Shown here piece after piece: positions 1 to 8,480 of a stretch of DNA of 64,000 nucleotides (the first letter of the stretch is position 1; each line of letters starts with the position of its first letter). The position numbers and the translations under genes were made by a program. The notes below the pieces were generated by a model. That model saw nothing but the letters and a program-made list of their open reading frames with translations. It did not search any database and was not told where the DNA came from. The DNA is taken from the NCBI RefSeq assembly GCF_016862075.1, contig NZ_BOMG01000055.1, positions 62,001 through 126,000 on the forward strand, read 5' to 3'. Origin of the DNA: Actinoplanes couchii. GTDB lineage: Bacteria; Actinomycetota; Actinomycetes; Mycobacteriales; Micromonosporaceae.

Positions 1-1292
1 CCGAGGGCGACGGGCCGGTGGTCACCGCCCCGGCGCAGTACTCGATCGACGGCCTGACCGGTCCGGAGTCCCGCAACCTCTACGGCATCGCCGAGAAGAT
101 CACCCGCGAGAAGCAGGAGTACGGCGGGGACAAGACGTCGTACGAGTTCGACCCGGTGACCGAGCGTTACGTCCGGACCGGCGACATGACCGACCACCGC
201 TGGTACCCGACGCTGATCGGCACGAACAGCGGCGACGTACTGGCCGTGTCCGGTCTTGATCAGTTCGGCCGGATCCTGCCCGGCCGCAACGAGCGGTACC
301 TGACCGCCGAACGCCGGTGGGTGGCCGCACCCGGGCTGAAGCGCTACTTCCCCACCTATCCGGGCCTGCACCTGATGGCCGACGGCCGGATCTTCTACTC
401 CGGCTCCAACTCCGGGTACGGCTCGGACACCGAGGGCCGCACCCCAGGCCTGTGGAACGTCGAGCGCAACACCTTCAAGGCGGTCCCCGGCCTGCGGGAT
501 CCGCAGATGAACGAGACCAGCTCGTCGGTGCTGCTGCCGCCGGCACAGGAGCAGCGGGTGATGATCCTCGGCGGCGGCGGGGTGGGCGAGTCGGAGCAGT
601 CCACCGCGCGTACCGACATCGTCGACCTCAACGAGCGGAACCCGCGCTACCGGCCCGGCCCGGACCTGCCGAAACCCGCCCGCTACCTGTCCGCGGTGGT
701 GCTGCCGGACGACACCGTGCTCACCACCGGCGGCTCGTCGGGCTACCGCGGCGGCGTCTACCGGGGCGCCCCGCGCAGCGACCTGTTCAACGCGCAGATC
801 TACCACCCGGACCGGGGCGTGTTCGCGACCGCGGCCGAGTCCACCGTCGGCCGCAACTACCACTCCGAGGCGATCCTGCTGCCCGACGGCCGGGTCATCA
901 CCCTGGGCGGCGACCCGCTCTACGACAAGACCGGGGAGAACGCCGGCACCTTCGAGCAGCGGATCGAGATCTACAGCCCGCCCTACCTCTTCCGGGGCGA
1001 GCGCCCGCGGATCGTCAGCGGCCCGGAAGCCGTGTCCCGCGGCGAGGAGACCTACTTCGGTACGCCGGAGGGGCCCCGGATCGTCTCGGCCCGCCTGGTC
1101 CGCCCCAGCGCCGTCACCCACGTGACCGATGTCGATCAGCGGTCGGTGGCGCTGAAAGTGGCCGGTACCCCGTACGGTGCCCGAGTGACCGTGCCGGAAA
1201 AGGCCGGACTCGTCCCCTCCGGCTGGTACATGCTGTTCCTCGTGGATGACAAGGGCGTCCCGTCGGTGGCCCGATGGGTGCGAGTGCGCTGA
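1..1292 (+). CDS. glxA: GlxA-like copper-radical oxidase (galactose oxidase family), 5' truncated by window edge
   Basis: The reading frame is open from base 3 and enters from the left, so the N-terminus (signal peptide and the cross-linked Cys) is outside the window. About 429 C-terminal residues are present. They show kelch-like blades (repeated GG turns such as LGGGGVG and TTGGSSGY), the NYHSEA motif that supplies the axial Tyr and copper-binding His, and a C-terminal Ig-like DUF1929 domain with THVTDVDQR carrying the last copper His. Streptomyces GlxA is a membrane-tethered mononuclear copper oxidase that acts with the cellulose-synthase-like CslA on a beta-glycan at hyphal tips. The GH6 gene that follows matches that cslA-glxA-glucanase order, so cslA is expected just upstream. 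The GlxA assignment over other DUF1929 oxidases rests on this context. Confidence 0.85.
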   Translation, partial: EGDGPVVTAPAQYSIDGLTGPESRNLYGIAEKITREKQEYGGDKTSYEFDPVTERYVRTGDMTDHRWYPTLIGTNSGDVLAVSGLDQFGRILPGRNERYLTAERRWVAAPGLKRYFPTYPGLHLMADGRIFYSGSNSGYGSDTEGRTPGLWNVERNTFKAVPGLRDPQMNETSSSVLLPPAQEQRVMILGGGGVGESEQSTARTDIVDLNERNPRYRPGPDLPKPARYLSAVVLPDDTVLTTGGSSGYRGGVYRGAPRSDLFNAQIYHPDRGVFATAAESTVGRNYHSEAILLPDGRVITLGGDPLYDKTGENAGTFEQRIEIYSPPYLFRGERPRIVSGPEAVSRGEETYFGTPEGPRIVSARLVRPSAVTHVTDVDQRSVALKVAGTPYGARVTVPEKAGLVPSGWYMLFLVDDKGVPSVARWVRVR

Positions 1293-2218
1293 TGTGGGCC
1301 CTGCTGCTCGCCGCCGCGCTGGGAGCCGGCTGGACCGCCGCGCCGGCCCCGGCAGTCGATCTCTACGTCGATCCGGACGGGCAGGCCCCGCGGTACGTGC
1401 GGCAACTGGAACGCGCCGGGCGGGACGGCGAGGCCGCGATCATGCGGAGGATCGCCGACCAGCCCGCCGCGATCTGGTTCACCGATGCCAGCAGTGGGTT
1501 CGCCGATCGGGCGCGCACCGTCGTGACCAGGGCGAACTCGGCCGGGAAACTGCCGGTGCTGGCGCTCTACTTCATCCCGAAACGGGACTGCCGGGGGTAC
1601 TCCGCGGGCGGCGCGCGCACGGCCCGGGCGTACCGCAACTGGGTCTCCTCGCTCGCACACGCCCTGCGCGGCCGGCGGGCCCTGGTGATCCTCGAACCGG
1701 ACGCGGTGCCCGATGCGGTCCGCGGCTGCCTGGACAAGGCGGCCACCGCGACCCGGCTCGCGCTGCTGGCGTACGCGGTCGACAAGCTGCGGGCCGAGCC
1801 CGGCGTCGCGGTCTACCTGGACGCCGGGCACCCGGGATGGCATCCGGCCGCGCAGATCGCGCCGGCGTTGCGCACCGCCGGCGCCACCCGGGCTCGCGGT
1901 TTCTCACTCAACGTCGCCAACTTCCAGACAACCAATGCCAATTTGCGGTACGGGGAGGAATTGTCCCGTCTGCTGGCCGGAAAACACTTCGTCGTCGACA
2001 CCAGCCGCAACGGCGCCGGTCCCGCCCCCCAGGGCCGGTGGTGCAATCCACCCGGCCGGCGACTCGGTCAGGCGCCCACGCTGCGCACCGGCAATTCGCT
2101 CACTGACGGTTACCTATGGATAAAGCGTCCCGGTGAATCCGACGGCGCCTGTGGAAAAGGCGCACCACCCGCAGGTCAGTGGTACCCGGCCTATGCACGT
2201 TCACTTACCGGGTCGTGA
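1292..2218 (+). CDS. Glycoside hydrolase family 6 (endo-beta-1,4-glucanase-like)
   Basis: About 308 residues starting with a hydrophobic stretch that looks like a signal peptide (WALLLAAALGAGWTAAPAPA). The mature part has GH6 hallmarks: LYVDPDGQA near the N-terminus, LALYFIPKRDC, VILEPDAVPD carrying the catalytic-acid Asp region, VYLDAGHPGWHP, and a C-terminal WIKRPGESDGAC block with paired cysteines. It probably hydrolyses beta-1,4-glucan and, by context, trims or releases the polymer handled by CslA/GlxA. The chosen ATG overlaps the glxA stop (TGATG), which suggests translational coupling. An in-frame ATG at 1274 would add six residues. It is close to the catalytic-domain minimum with no carbohydrate-binding module. 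Family call firm; role inferred. Confidence 0.85.
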   Translation: MWALLLAAALGAGWTAAPAPAVDLYVDPDGQAPRYVRQLERAGRDGEAAIMRRIADQPAAIWFTDASSGFADRARTVVTRANSAGKLPVLALYFIPKRDCRGYSAGGARTARAYRNWVSSLAHALRGRRALVILEPDAVPDAVRGCLDKAATATRLALLAYAVDKLRAEPGVAVYLDAGHPGWHPAAQIAPALRTAGATRARGFSLNVANFQTTNANLRYGEELSRLLAGKHFVVDTSRNGAGPAPQGRWCNPPGRRLGQAPTLRTGNSLTDGYLWIKRPGESDGACGKGAPPAGQWYPAYARSLTGS

Positions 2219-2318
2219 GACTCTTGACTCAATTCACCCCCTGAGAGGGGTACGCCGATAACATCGGCGAAGTCGGGACAGCGCCGTCCTGGAGCCATCC
2301 GAGCGAAGGAGCGCCCCG

Positions 2319-5117
2319 ATGACCGACCAGCCTGCCCAAGTCGACGATTTCGACGGTCCCGACGCCGCACTCCGTGCCGACATCCGCCGGATCAGCACCC
2401 TGCTCGGGCAGACCCTGGCCCGGCAGGAGGGCCGGCCGCTGCTCGACCTGGTCGAGGAGATCCGGGCCCTGGTCCGGCAGGACGCGCCGGCCGCCGCCGA
2501 GCGCCTCGGCGCCATGGACATCGCCACCGGCACCAAGCTGGCCCGCGCCTTCTCCACGTACTTCCACCTGGCCAACATCACCGAGCAGGTGCATCGCTCC
2601 CGGGACCTGCGGCGCCGCCGCGCCCGGGACGGCGGCTGGCTGGACCAGGCGGCCAAGCGGATCGCCGAGAAGGGTGTGCCGGCCGACGAGATCGCCGCCG
2701 CCGCCCGCCGCCTCGCCGTCCGCCCGGTCTTCACCGCGCACCCGACCGAGGCGTCCCGGCGCTCGATCCTGTCGAAGCTGCGCCAGGTCGCCGACTCGCT
2801 GGACGCCGAGTCGGCCGCCGCCGCACTGTTCGGCGACACCGACACCACCGTCTCCACCCGGCGGTTCGCCGAGCTGATCGACCTGCTCTGGCAGACCGAC
2901 GAGCTGCGCCTGGACCGGCCGGACCCGACCGACGAGGCGCGCAACGCGGTCTACTACCTCAAGGACCTGTACGCCGAGGCCGCCCCGCAGGTGCTCGACG
3001 ACCTCGCCGAGACGCTGCGCCGCCTCGGGGTGGAGACCGCGCCCACCTCGCGCCCGCTCACCTTCGGCTCGTGGATCGGCGGCGACCGCGACGGCAACCC
3101 GTTCGTCACCCCGGCCGTCACCCGTGAGGTCCTGCTCATCCAACATGAGCACGGCATCCAGGCCACCGAGCTGGCGATGGACAAACTGATCGACGAGCTG
3201 TCCGTCTCCCGGCGGCTGCGCGGCGTCTCCCTCGACCTGTCCGCCAGCCTCGCCCAGGACCTCGACAACCTGCCCGAGGTGCAGCAGCGCTTCCGCCGGG
3301 TCAACGCCGAGGAGCCGTACCGGCTGAAGGTCCGGGCGGTCAAGGCGAAGCTGGCGAACACCCGGGCCCGCCTGACCAACGGCACCCCGCACGTGCCCGG
3401 CCGCGACTACCTCGGCTCCAGCGAGCTGATCTCCGACCTGGAGCTGATGCGCGCGTCGCTGGCCCGCAACTCCGGGCAGCTGCCCGCCGTCGGTGTGGTC
3501 GCCACCGCCATCCGGACCGCGTCCGCGTTCGGCATGCAGCTGGCCACCCTCGACGTGCGCGAACACGCCGAGAAGCACCACGAGGTGCTCCAGCAGATGT
3601 ACGCCCAGGTCGGCGAGGTCGACGACTACGCCACCCTGGAGCGGGCCGACCGCACCAAGCTGCTCGCCACCGAGCTGACCGGGCGCCGGCCGCTGTCCAA
3701 CAAGGACACCCCGCTCACCGACTCGGCCCGCAAGACCTTCGACGTGTTCCACACGATTCGGGAGGCGCAGGCCCGGTTCGGCGAGGACGTGATCGAGACG
3801 TACATCATCTCGATGACCCTCGGCGTCGACGACGTGCTCGCCGCGGCCGTGCTGGCCCGGGAGGCCGGTCTCGTCGACATCCACACCGGCCGCGCGCAGA
3901 TCAACATCGTGCCGCTGCTGGAGACCCCCGCCGAGCTCGACGCCGGTGGCGACCTGCTCGACGAGATGCTGTCGCTGCCCGCGTACCGGGAGATCGTCCG
4001 GGCCCGCGGCGACATCCAGGAGGTCATGCTCGGCTACTCGGACTCCAACAAGGAGGCCGGCATCACCACCAGCCAGTGGCGGATCCACAAGGCGCAGCGC
4101 TCGCTGCGTGACGTGGCCGCCCGGCACGGGGTGCGACTGCAGCTCTTCCACGGCCGGGGCGGCACCGTCGGCCGCGGCGGTGGCCCCACCCACGAGGCGA
4201 TCCTGGCGCAGCCGTACGGCACGCTGGACGGCGCGATCAAGGTGACCGAGCAGGGTGAGGTCATCTCCGACAAGTACACCGTGCCGTCGCTGGCCCGGGA
4301 GAACCTCGAACTCACCGTCGCCGCCGTGCTGTCGGCGACCCTGCTGCACACCAGCATCTCCGTCGACCCGGTGCGCCTCAAGGTGTGGGACTCGGTGATG
4401 GACACCGCCTCCGACGCGGCGTTCACCAGGTACCGCACCCTGGTCGAGGACCCGGACCTGGCCGCCTACTTCTGGGCCGCCACCCCGACCGAGCTGCTCG
4501 GCGCCCTCAACATCGGCTCCCGCCCGGCCAAGCGCCCCAACGCCGACGCCGGTCTGAGCGGTCTGCGGGCCATCCCGTGGGTGTTCGGCTGGACCCAGAC
4601 CCGGCAGATCGTGCCCGGCTGGTTCGGTGTCGGCTCCGGCCTCGCCGCCGTCCGCGCCGCCGGCCTCGGCAACGAACTCGACGCGATGCACGAGAACTGG
4701 CAGTTCTTCCGCACGTTCCTGTCGAACGTCGAGATGATGCTGGCCAAGACCGACCTGTCGATCGCCCGGCGCTACGTGGAGACCCTGGTCCCGGAGAACC
4801 TGCACCCGATCTTCGCCAAGATCGAGCAGGAGTACGAGCTGACCGCCCAGGAGGTCCTGAAGATCACCGGCGGTTCGGCGTTGCTCGACTCGCAGCCGGA
4901 ACTCTCCCGAACCCTCAGCGTCCGCGACACGTACCTGGAGCCGCTGCACCACCTGCAGGTGGCCCTGCTCCGCCAGTACCGCGACCTGGGCGAGGCCGGC
5001 CGCCAGATGCCGACGGCCCCCGGAGCACGCCGGGGCCCGTCCGACTCGACCGCGTTGGAACGAGCCCTGCTGACCACCGTCAACGGCATCGCAGCCGGCA
5101 TGCGCAACACCGGCTGA
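2319..5117 (+). CDS. ppc: Phosphoenolpyruvate carboxylase
   Basis: 932 residues, the normal size for bacterial PEPC. It carboxylates phosphoenolpyruvate with bicarbonate to oxaloacetate, the main anaplerotic step into the TCA cycle. Visible signatures are FTAHPTEASRR with the catalytic His near residue 145, GGDRDGNPFV, YSDSNKEAGI, the glycine-rich FHGRGGTVGRGGGPTHEAI loop, and a C-terminus ending in MRNTG (canonical QNTG, the allosteric/active-site tail). The ATG at 2319 has a good ribosome site (GAAGGAG). The gene stands alone and ends at a strong hairpin. The upstream gap holds a TTGACT hexamer at 2224-2229 and a small CGCCGAT/ATCGGCG stem at 2253-2269, but no clear -10. Confidence 0.98.
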   Translation: MTDQPAQVDDFDGPDAALRADIRRISTLLGQTLARQEGRPLLDLVEEIRALVRQDAPAAAERLGAMDIATGTKLARAFSTYFHLANITEQVHRSRDLRRRRARDGGWLDQAAKRIAEKGVPADEIAAAARRLAVRPVFTAHPTEASRRSILSKLRQVADSLDAESAAAALFGDTDTTVSTRRFAELIDLLWQTDELRLDRPDPTDEARNAVYYLKDLYAEAAPQVLDDLAETLRRLGVETAPTSRPLTFGSWIGGDRDGNPFVTPAVTREVLLIQHEHGIQATELAMDKLIDELSVSRRLRGVSLDLSASLAQDLDNLPEVQQRFRRVNAEEPYRLKVRAVKAKLANTRARLTNGTPHVPGRDYLGSSELISDLELMRASLARNSGQLPAVGVVATAIRTASAFGMQLATLDVREHAEKHHEVLQQMYAQVGEVDDYATLERADRTKLLATELTGRRPLSNKDTPLTDSARKTFDVFHTIREAQARFGEDVIETYIISMTLGVDDVLAAAVLAREAGLVDIHTGRAQINIVPLLETPAELDAGGDLLDEMLSLPAYREIVRARGDIQEVMLGYSDSNKEAGITTSQWRIHKAQRSLRDVAARHGVRLQLFHGRGGTVGRGGGPTHEAILAQPYGTLDGAIKVTEQGEVISDKYTVPSLARENLELTVAAVLSATLLHTSISVDPVRLKVWDSVMDTASDAAFTRYRTLVEDPDLAAYFWAATPTELLGALNIGSRPAKRPNADAGLSGLRAIPWVFGWTQTRQIVPGWFGVGSGLAAVRAAGLGNELDAMHENWQFFRTFLSNVEMMLAKTDLSIARRYVETLVPENLHPIFAKIEQEYELTAQEVLKITGGSALLDSQPELSRTLSVRDTYLEPLHHLQVALLRQYRDLGEAGRQMPTAPGARRGPSDSTALERALLTTVNGIAAGMRNTG

Positions 5118-5136
5118 CCCACCGCTCCCGAAAGAA

Positions 5137-5172
5137 CCGCCCCGGCGCACCCCGCTCCGGGGCGGCTCTTTT
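5137..5172 (+). terminator. Rho-independent-type terminator of ppc
   Basis: A perfect 9-bp stem, CCGCCCCGG (5137-5145) with CCGGGGCGG (5157-5165), is followed by CTCTTTT. It starts 20 bp after the ppc stop codon. Confidence 0.8.
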
Positions 5173-5211
5173 GCGTCAGCGCTTGTCCCCCTGCCGGGTG
5201 ACCGCGATAAG

Positions 5212-5230
5212 GTTTACCGATAACTAAACT
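5212..5230 (+). promoter_or_regulatory. Promoter -10 with overlapping palindrome for the toxin-antitoxin operon
   Basis: An inverted repeat GTTTA (5212-5216) / TAAAC (5225-5229) overlaps the hexamer TAAACT (5225-5230). This hexamer fits a -10 box and ends 6 nt before the toxin ATG, so the mRNA would be leaderless. The geometry fits autorepression by the antitoxin, as known for HigBA/RelBE-like modules. No good -35 is visible. Confidence 0.45.
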
Positions 5231-5236
5231 TTCGCC

Positions 5237-5605
5237 ATGGCCACAACGGAGTGGGATATCTATCTGGTTGCCGAGGTCCGGCACTGGATCGAGGGCCTCG
5301 ACGAGTCCGCGCGCCGGCGCGTCACCGAGGCGGTTGATCTTCTGGCTGAGTACGGGCCCGGCCTCGGCCGCCCACTCGTGGACACGATCCACGGATCCTC
5401 GGTCGCCAATCTGAAAGAATTGCGACCCGGCACGGTCCGGATCCTGTTCGCCTTCGATCCCTGGCGGTCCAGCATCCTTCTGGTGGCCGGTGACAAGTCG
5501 GGGCGCTGGAACGAGTGGTACCGCAAAGCAGTCCCGCTGGCTGAGCAACGTTACGAGATCTACCTCAAGGAACGCGCCGACGAGGAGGGGGACCGCGATG
5601 AGTAG
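5237..5605 (+). CDS. HigB/RelE-superfamily toxin (phage Gp49-like)
   Basis: 122 residues. The core NLKELRPGTVRILFAFDP...LLVAGDKSGRWNEWYRKAVPLAEQRYE is typical of the Gp49-like HigB group. These are mRNA interferases that usually act at the ribosome and are held inactive by a DNA-binding partner. Basic and aromatic residues expected at the active face are present (R57, R62, K80, W84). The stop codon overlaps the next gene by 8 bp, in toxin-first order as in other higBA modules. The C-terminus is acidic (DEEGDRDE). Toxicity is predicted, not shown. A benign regulator of the same fold is possible but less likely given the XRE partner. Confidence 0.85.
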   Translation: MATTEWDIYLVAEVRHWIEGLDESARRRVTEAVDLLAEYGPGLGRPLVDTIHGSSVANLKELRPGTVRILFAFDPWRSSILLVAGDKSGRWNEWYRKAVPLAEQRYEIYLKERADEEGDRDE

Positions 5606-5915
5606 CTACGCACGGTGGGCGGACATTCGGGACGAGTTCGTCGAGCGGGCCGGCGGCGAAGAGATCGTCGCCGAGGGAAAGCGGGAGATGCTCGCGACCG
5701 TCGTCGGGCACCGGCTGTCCGAGGTGCGGCGGGGCCGGGGTCTGACCCAACAACAGGTCGCGGACCGGATGGGTGTCACCAAGGGGCGGGTCTCCCAGAT
5801 CGAGCAGGGAAAGATCTCCGGGCAGGAAGTCCTGGCCCGTTATGCGTCCGCCCTGGGCGGGCGGCTCCACCAGGCGATCCACTTCGACGACGGCAACATC
5901 GCCGCTATCGCTTGA
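5598..5915 (+). CDS. XRE-family antitoxin (HigA-like)
   Basis: 105 residues from the ATG at 5598, inside the toxin's last codons. A longer upstream extension of this frame is only overlap with the toxin. Residues 38-92 form a helix-turn-helix: GHRLSEVRRGRGLTQQQVADRMGVTKGRVSQIEQGK. It should bind and neutralise the upstream toxin and repress the shared promoter. The N-terminal 35 residues (SYARWADIRDEFVERAGGEE) match the short helical segment found in many XRE antitoxins paired with Gp49-like toxins. Confidence 0.88.
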   Translation: MSSYARWADIRDEFVERAGGEEIVAEGKREMLATVVGHRLSEVRRGRGLTQQQVADRMGVTKGRVSQIEQGKISGQEVLARYASALGGRLHQAIHFDDGNIAAIA

Positions 5916-5920
5916 TCGCT

Positions 5921-5950
5921 TCGGCAAGGGCCAGTCCGGCATGGCGCCGC
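5921..5950. repeat. 30-nt exact repeat, copy 1 (second copy at 57177-57206)
   Basis: The 30 bases from TCGGCAAGG to GGCGCCGC here, between the antitoxin and the SUKH gene, are identical to 57177-57206 inside the PspC-domain gene, on the same strand. Identity stops abruptly on both sides. The origin is unknown. Confidence 0.8.
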
Positions 5951-5963
5951 AGCGGGGCGGAAA

Positions 5964-6614
5964 TCACGGCTTTGACACCGTCGCTTCGGCCTGGTCGAGC
6001 CAGGTTCGGTACCAACGGGTGAAGGTCTGTGGTTGGCCGTCGGTGTCGGGAACCGGCCGGTAGCCGCCGTCGTCGGCCATGTCGTCGGCCCACATCACGC
6101 CCCGGTGCGGGCCGGAGACCACCAGGGCCTCGCGGTAGGCGCAGCCGAGGTGGCACAGGTAGAGCAGGCCGGGGGTGCTCACCTCGGCCAGCATCCGGGT
6201 GTGCTCCTCCCAGTACGCGTCCTCGGCATCCTCGCCCTCCTCCTCGTCGGGTGGCTCGGGGAAACCCTCGGCCGGGTTGAACGCCTCGGTGTGCGGGAAC
6301 GGCTCGGCCAGGCGGGCCGTCTCGGTCAGGTCGGCGCCGTCGCCGGACCAGCGCCAGCTGTCGCCTTTCCGGAGCACCGGGAAGAGGCCGTAGGCCGGGC
6401 CGGCACCGCCACGGCCGGCCTGGCGGAGGAAGGCGCGGTAGTCGGCCGGCAGCTCGACGCCGAACTGGGCCTCCAGGTCGGCCAGCTCGGGCCCGGTCAG
6501 CGCCGGCTCCAGCACCCACTCGTGCCCGCCGCTGCCGAACACCTCGCCGGAGCGCGGGTGGGCGGCCAGGGCGGCCAGGCGAGGGCGGATGTCCGACCAG
6601 TCGATGTCTGTCAC
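5964..6614 (-). CDS. SMI1/KNR4 (SUKH) family protein
   Basis: 216 residues. The core LTGPELADLEAQFGVELPADYRAFLRQAGRGGAGPAYGLFPV is the SUKH fold signature, followed by an acidic segment (PPDEEEGEDAEDAYWEE) and GLLYLCHLGCAYREALVVSGPHRGVMWADD. SUKH proteins often serve as immunity proteins to polymorphic toxins, but no toxin-like gene lies beside this one. The actinobacterial lineage has many orphan members of unknown role. The start is the GTG at 6614 because a TAATCT box lies 7 nt upstream. An ATG at 6644 in the same frame is the alternative. Cytoplasmic; no signal peptide. Confidence 0.82.
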   Translation of the reverse strand: MTDIDWSDIRPRLAALAAHPRSGEVFGSGGHEWVLEPALTGPELADLEAQFGVELPADYRAFLRQAGRGGAGPAYGLFPVLRKGDSWRWSGDGADLTETARLAEPFPHTEAFNPAEGFPEPPDEEEGEDAEDAYWEEHTRMLAEVSTPGLLYLCHLGCAYREALVVSGPHRGVMWADDMADDGGYRPVPDTDGQPQTFTRWYRTWLDQAEATVSKP

Positions 6615-6621
6615 ACCGCGC

Positions 6622-6627
6622 AGATTA
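6622..6627 (-). promoter_or_regulatory. -10 box (TAATCT) for a leaderless SUKH mRNA
   Basis: TAATCT on the minus strand ends 7 nt before GTG 6614. There is no Shine-Dalgarno at the proper distance. Confidence 0.45.
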
Positions 6628-6680
6628 GACGCGCCCTCCGACATTTCCCGGAGGCCGCCGGTGTGGGCGGGACAGGCGAC

Positions 6681-6713
6681 GGCCCGCCGGCCCGGGAGAG
6701 CGGGCGGCGGGCC
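6681..6713 (-). terminator. Terminator hairpin of the ABC-2 exporter operon
   Basis: GGCCCGCCG (6681-6689) pairs with CGGCGGGCC (6705-6713), with an inner GCCCG/CGGGC extension. It lies about 100 bp after the last gene of the operon. No T-run follows, as is common in this group. Confidence 0.55.
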
Positions 6714-6816
6714 GATCGGTGGGGTCGCGGGGAGGCGACCGCCGGTGGCCGAGGGGAGTCGGCCGGTGCAGAGCCCTTCGACGGGGCCCGACAAGGATCC
6801 GGTGGAAAGGAGCGGG

Positions 6817-7527
6817 TCAGCTGGTCTCGCCGGCCAGGCTGAAGGAGCCCAGGCGGTTGATGGCGAAGATCGTGCCGAGCACGACGAAGATGGCGGACAT
6901 CGCCAGGGCGGTGGTCAGGCCGACCGAGGACTCGATGATCGTGGTGGGGGCCATCTTGTCGGCGATGGTCGCCACGTACTGGCCGACCGACAGGATCTTG
7001 GTGCCGCTGACGAAGTTTCCGAGCAGGCCCTCCCAGACCAGGATGTAGACCAGGCCGAGCAGGACCGGGCGGCGGCTGACCAGGCTGAACAGCAGGAACA
7101 GCGCGGAGTACGCCAGGGCGCCGACCACCGCGGCCACGGCCAGCGCCGCGCCCAGTTTCGCCGAACCGGCCAGCAGACCGGTCAGGTACAGCGGGACGGC
7201 TGTGGTCACCGCGGTCACCGAGGCGGCCACCGCGTACTTCGCCAGGATGATGTCGCGGCGGGGCAGCGGCTTGGTGAGGATGTGGACGATCGTGCCGTCG
7301 TCGATCTCGGAACCGAGGACGCCGGTGCCGACGATCAGGGCGACGACCGGGAGCACCACGCTGGTGCCCAGGCCGACGATCACGGCGGTGCCCCACATGT
7401 CGGGGGACACGCCGTACGCCCGGCAGATGGCCGCGAGGCCGACCAGCAGCAGGGGCAGGGGCAGCAGGAGCAGGGCCCGGCGGCGGCCGAAGAGTCCGCG
7501 CGCGGTGATCAGAGCGACGGTGGACAT
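6817..7527 (-). CDS. ABC-2 type transporter permease
   Basis: 236 residues, last gene of the four-gene exporter operon. About six hydrophobic segments are visible (LLLLPLPLLLVGLAAI, AVIVGLGTSVVLPVVALIVG, YAVAASVTAVTTAVPLYLTGLL, LAVAAVVGALAYSALFLLFSLV, VLLGLVYILVWEGLLG, ALAMSAIFVVLGTIFAI). EIDDGTIVHILTKPLPRRDIILAKY is the cytoplasmic loop typical of ABC-2 permeases. The start ATG overlaps the ATPase stop (ATGA). It probably forms the membrane part for the ATPase at 7527-8480. Substrate unknown; drugs, peptides or lipids are usual for this class. Confidence 0.9.
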   Translation of the reverse strand: MSTVALITARGLFGRRRALLLLPLPLLLVGLAAICRAYGVSPDMWGTAVIVGLGTSVVLPVVALIVGTGVLGSEIDDGTIVHILTKPLPRRDIILAKYAVAASVTAVTTAVPLYLTGLLAGSAKLGAALAVAAVVGALAYSALFLLFSLVSRRPVLLGLVYILVWEGLLGNFVSGTKILSVGQYVATIADKMAPTTIIESSVGLTTALAMSAIFVVLGTIFAINRLGSFSLAGETS

Positions 7528-8480
7528 CAGCCCTCCAGCAGGTAGGAGAAGACGCTCTCCAGGGATTCGTCGGACGGGACCACCTGTTGCAGGCGGATTC
7601 CCTGGTCGAGTGCGATGCGGGGCAGCACCCGGGTGAAGTTGCCGTAGTCGGCGGCGCGCACGGTCATCCCGGTGGCCTCGATCTCGATGCCGGCGACCGA
7701 CTTCTCGGCGATCAGCGCGACGGCCAGCCGGCGGTCGTCGGAGCTGCGGACGGCGAAGACGTGCGGCCGGTTCGTCATCAGGCGGCGGATCCGCCGGTAG
7801 TCGCCGGAGGCGGCCAGCCGGCCGGCCACGATCACCTGGACCAGCCCGGCGACCTGCTCGACCTCTTCCAGAATGTGCGAGCTGAACAGGATGGTGTGCC
7901 CGTTGTCGCCGAGGCGGTGCAGCAGCTCCATCATGTGCATGCGCTGGCGCGGGTCCATGCCGTTGAACGGCTCGTCGAGCAGCAGCACGCGCGGCTCGTG
8001 GACCAGGGCGGCGGCGACCCGGGTGCGCTGCCGCATGCCCTTGGAGAAGGTCTCGATCCGGCGGTCGGCGGCGCCGGTCATCTCGACCTGTTCCAGGGCG
8101 CGGCGGGCGGCGGCGGCCGGGTCGGGCAGTTTCTGCATCTTGGCGCAGGCGGTGACGAACTGGCCGGCGGTCAGGTAGCCGTGCACCGACTCCCGCTCGG
8201 TGACCAGCCCGAGGTCGCGGTAGACGGCCGGGTTGCGCCAGGTGGGCTTGCCGTCGATGGTGACAGCGCCCTTGGAGGGGGCGAGGAAGCCGGCCATCAT
8301 GTGCAGCACGGTGGTCTTGCCGGCGCCGTTCGGGCCGAGCAGGCCGGTCACGCCGGGGTTCAGCGTCATGCTGATGTCGTTGACGGCGACCACGTTGCCG
8401 TACCACCGGGAGACGGTGGACAGCTCGACCACGCCGGAGGTCGGGGCCTTGGTCTCGGCCTGGAGGGTCTGGGTGGTCAC
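7527..8480 (-). CDS. ABC transporter ATP-binding protein (ABC-2 exporter type)
   Basis: 317 residues. Walker A GPNGAGKTT (about 50-58), an ABC signature region with FSKGMRQRTRVAAALVHEPRVLLLDEPFNGMDP including Walker B, and a switch His in FSSHILEEVEQVAG. The C-terminal roughly 90 residues form the extension typical of exporters of the drug/antibiotic subfamily (DRRLAVALIAEKSVAGIEIEATGMTVRAADYGNFTRVLP). It overlaps the next permease by one base and the preceding permease by four, so the operon is translationally coupled. It energises the permease 6817-7527 or the combined complex. Confidence 0.93.
   Translation of the reverse strand: MTTQTLQAETKAPTSGVVELSTVSRWYGNVVAVNDISMTLNPGVTGLLGPNGAGKTTVLHMMAGFLAPSKGAVTIDGKPTWRNPAVYRDLGLVTERESVHGYLTAGQFVTACAKMQKLPDPAAAARRALEQVEMTGAADRRIETFSKGMRQRTRVAAALVHEPRVLLLDEPFNGMDPRQRMHMMELLHRLGDNGHTILFSSHILEEVEQVAGLVQVIVAGRLAASGDYRRIRRLMTNRPHVFAVRSSDDRRLAVALIAEKSVAGIEIEATGMTVRAADYGNFTRVLPRIALDQGIRLQQVVPSDESLESVFSYLLEG

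Noticed and set aside
2229..5150. A 973-codon open frame antisense to ppc
   Set aside because: It mirrors ppc in a GC-rich genome; its translation is Gly/Arg/Val-rich with no domain, while ppc is certain.
5237..6614. A phage-defence island
   Set aside because: Only a small TA pair and a SUKH protein are present; no nuclease, helicase or integrase is nearby.
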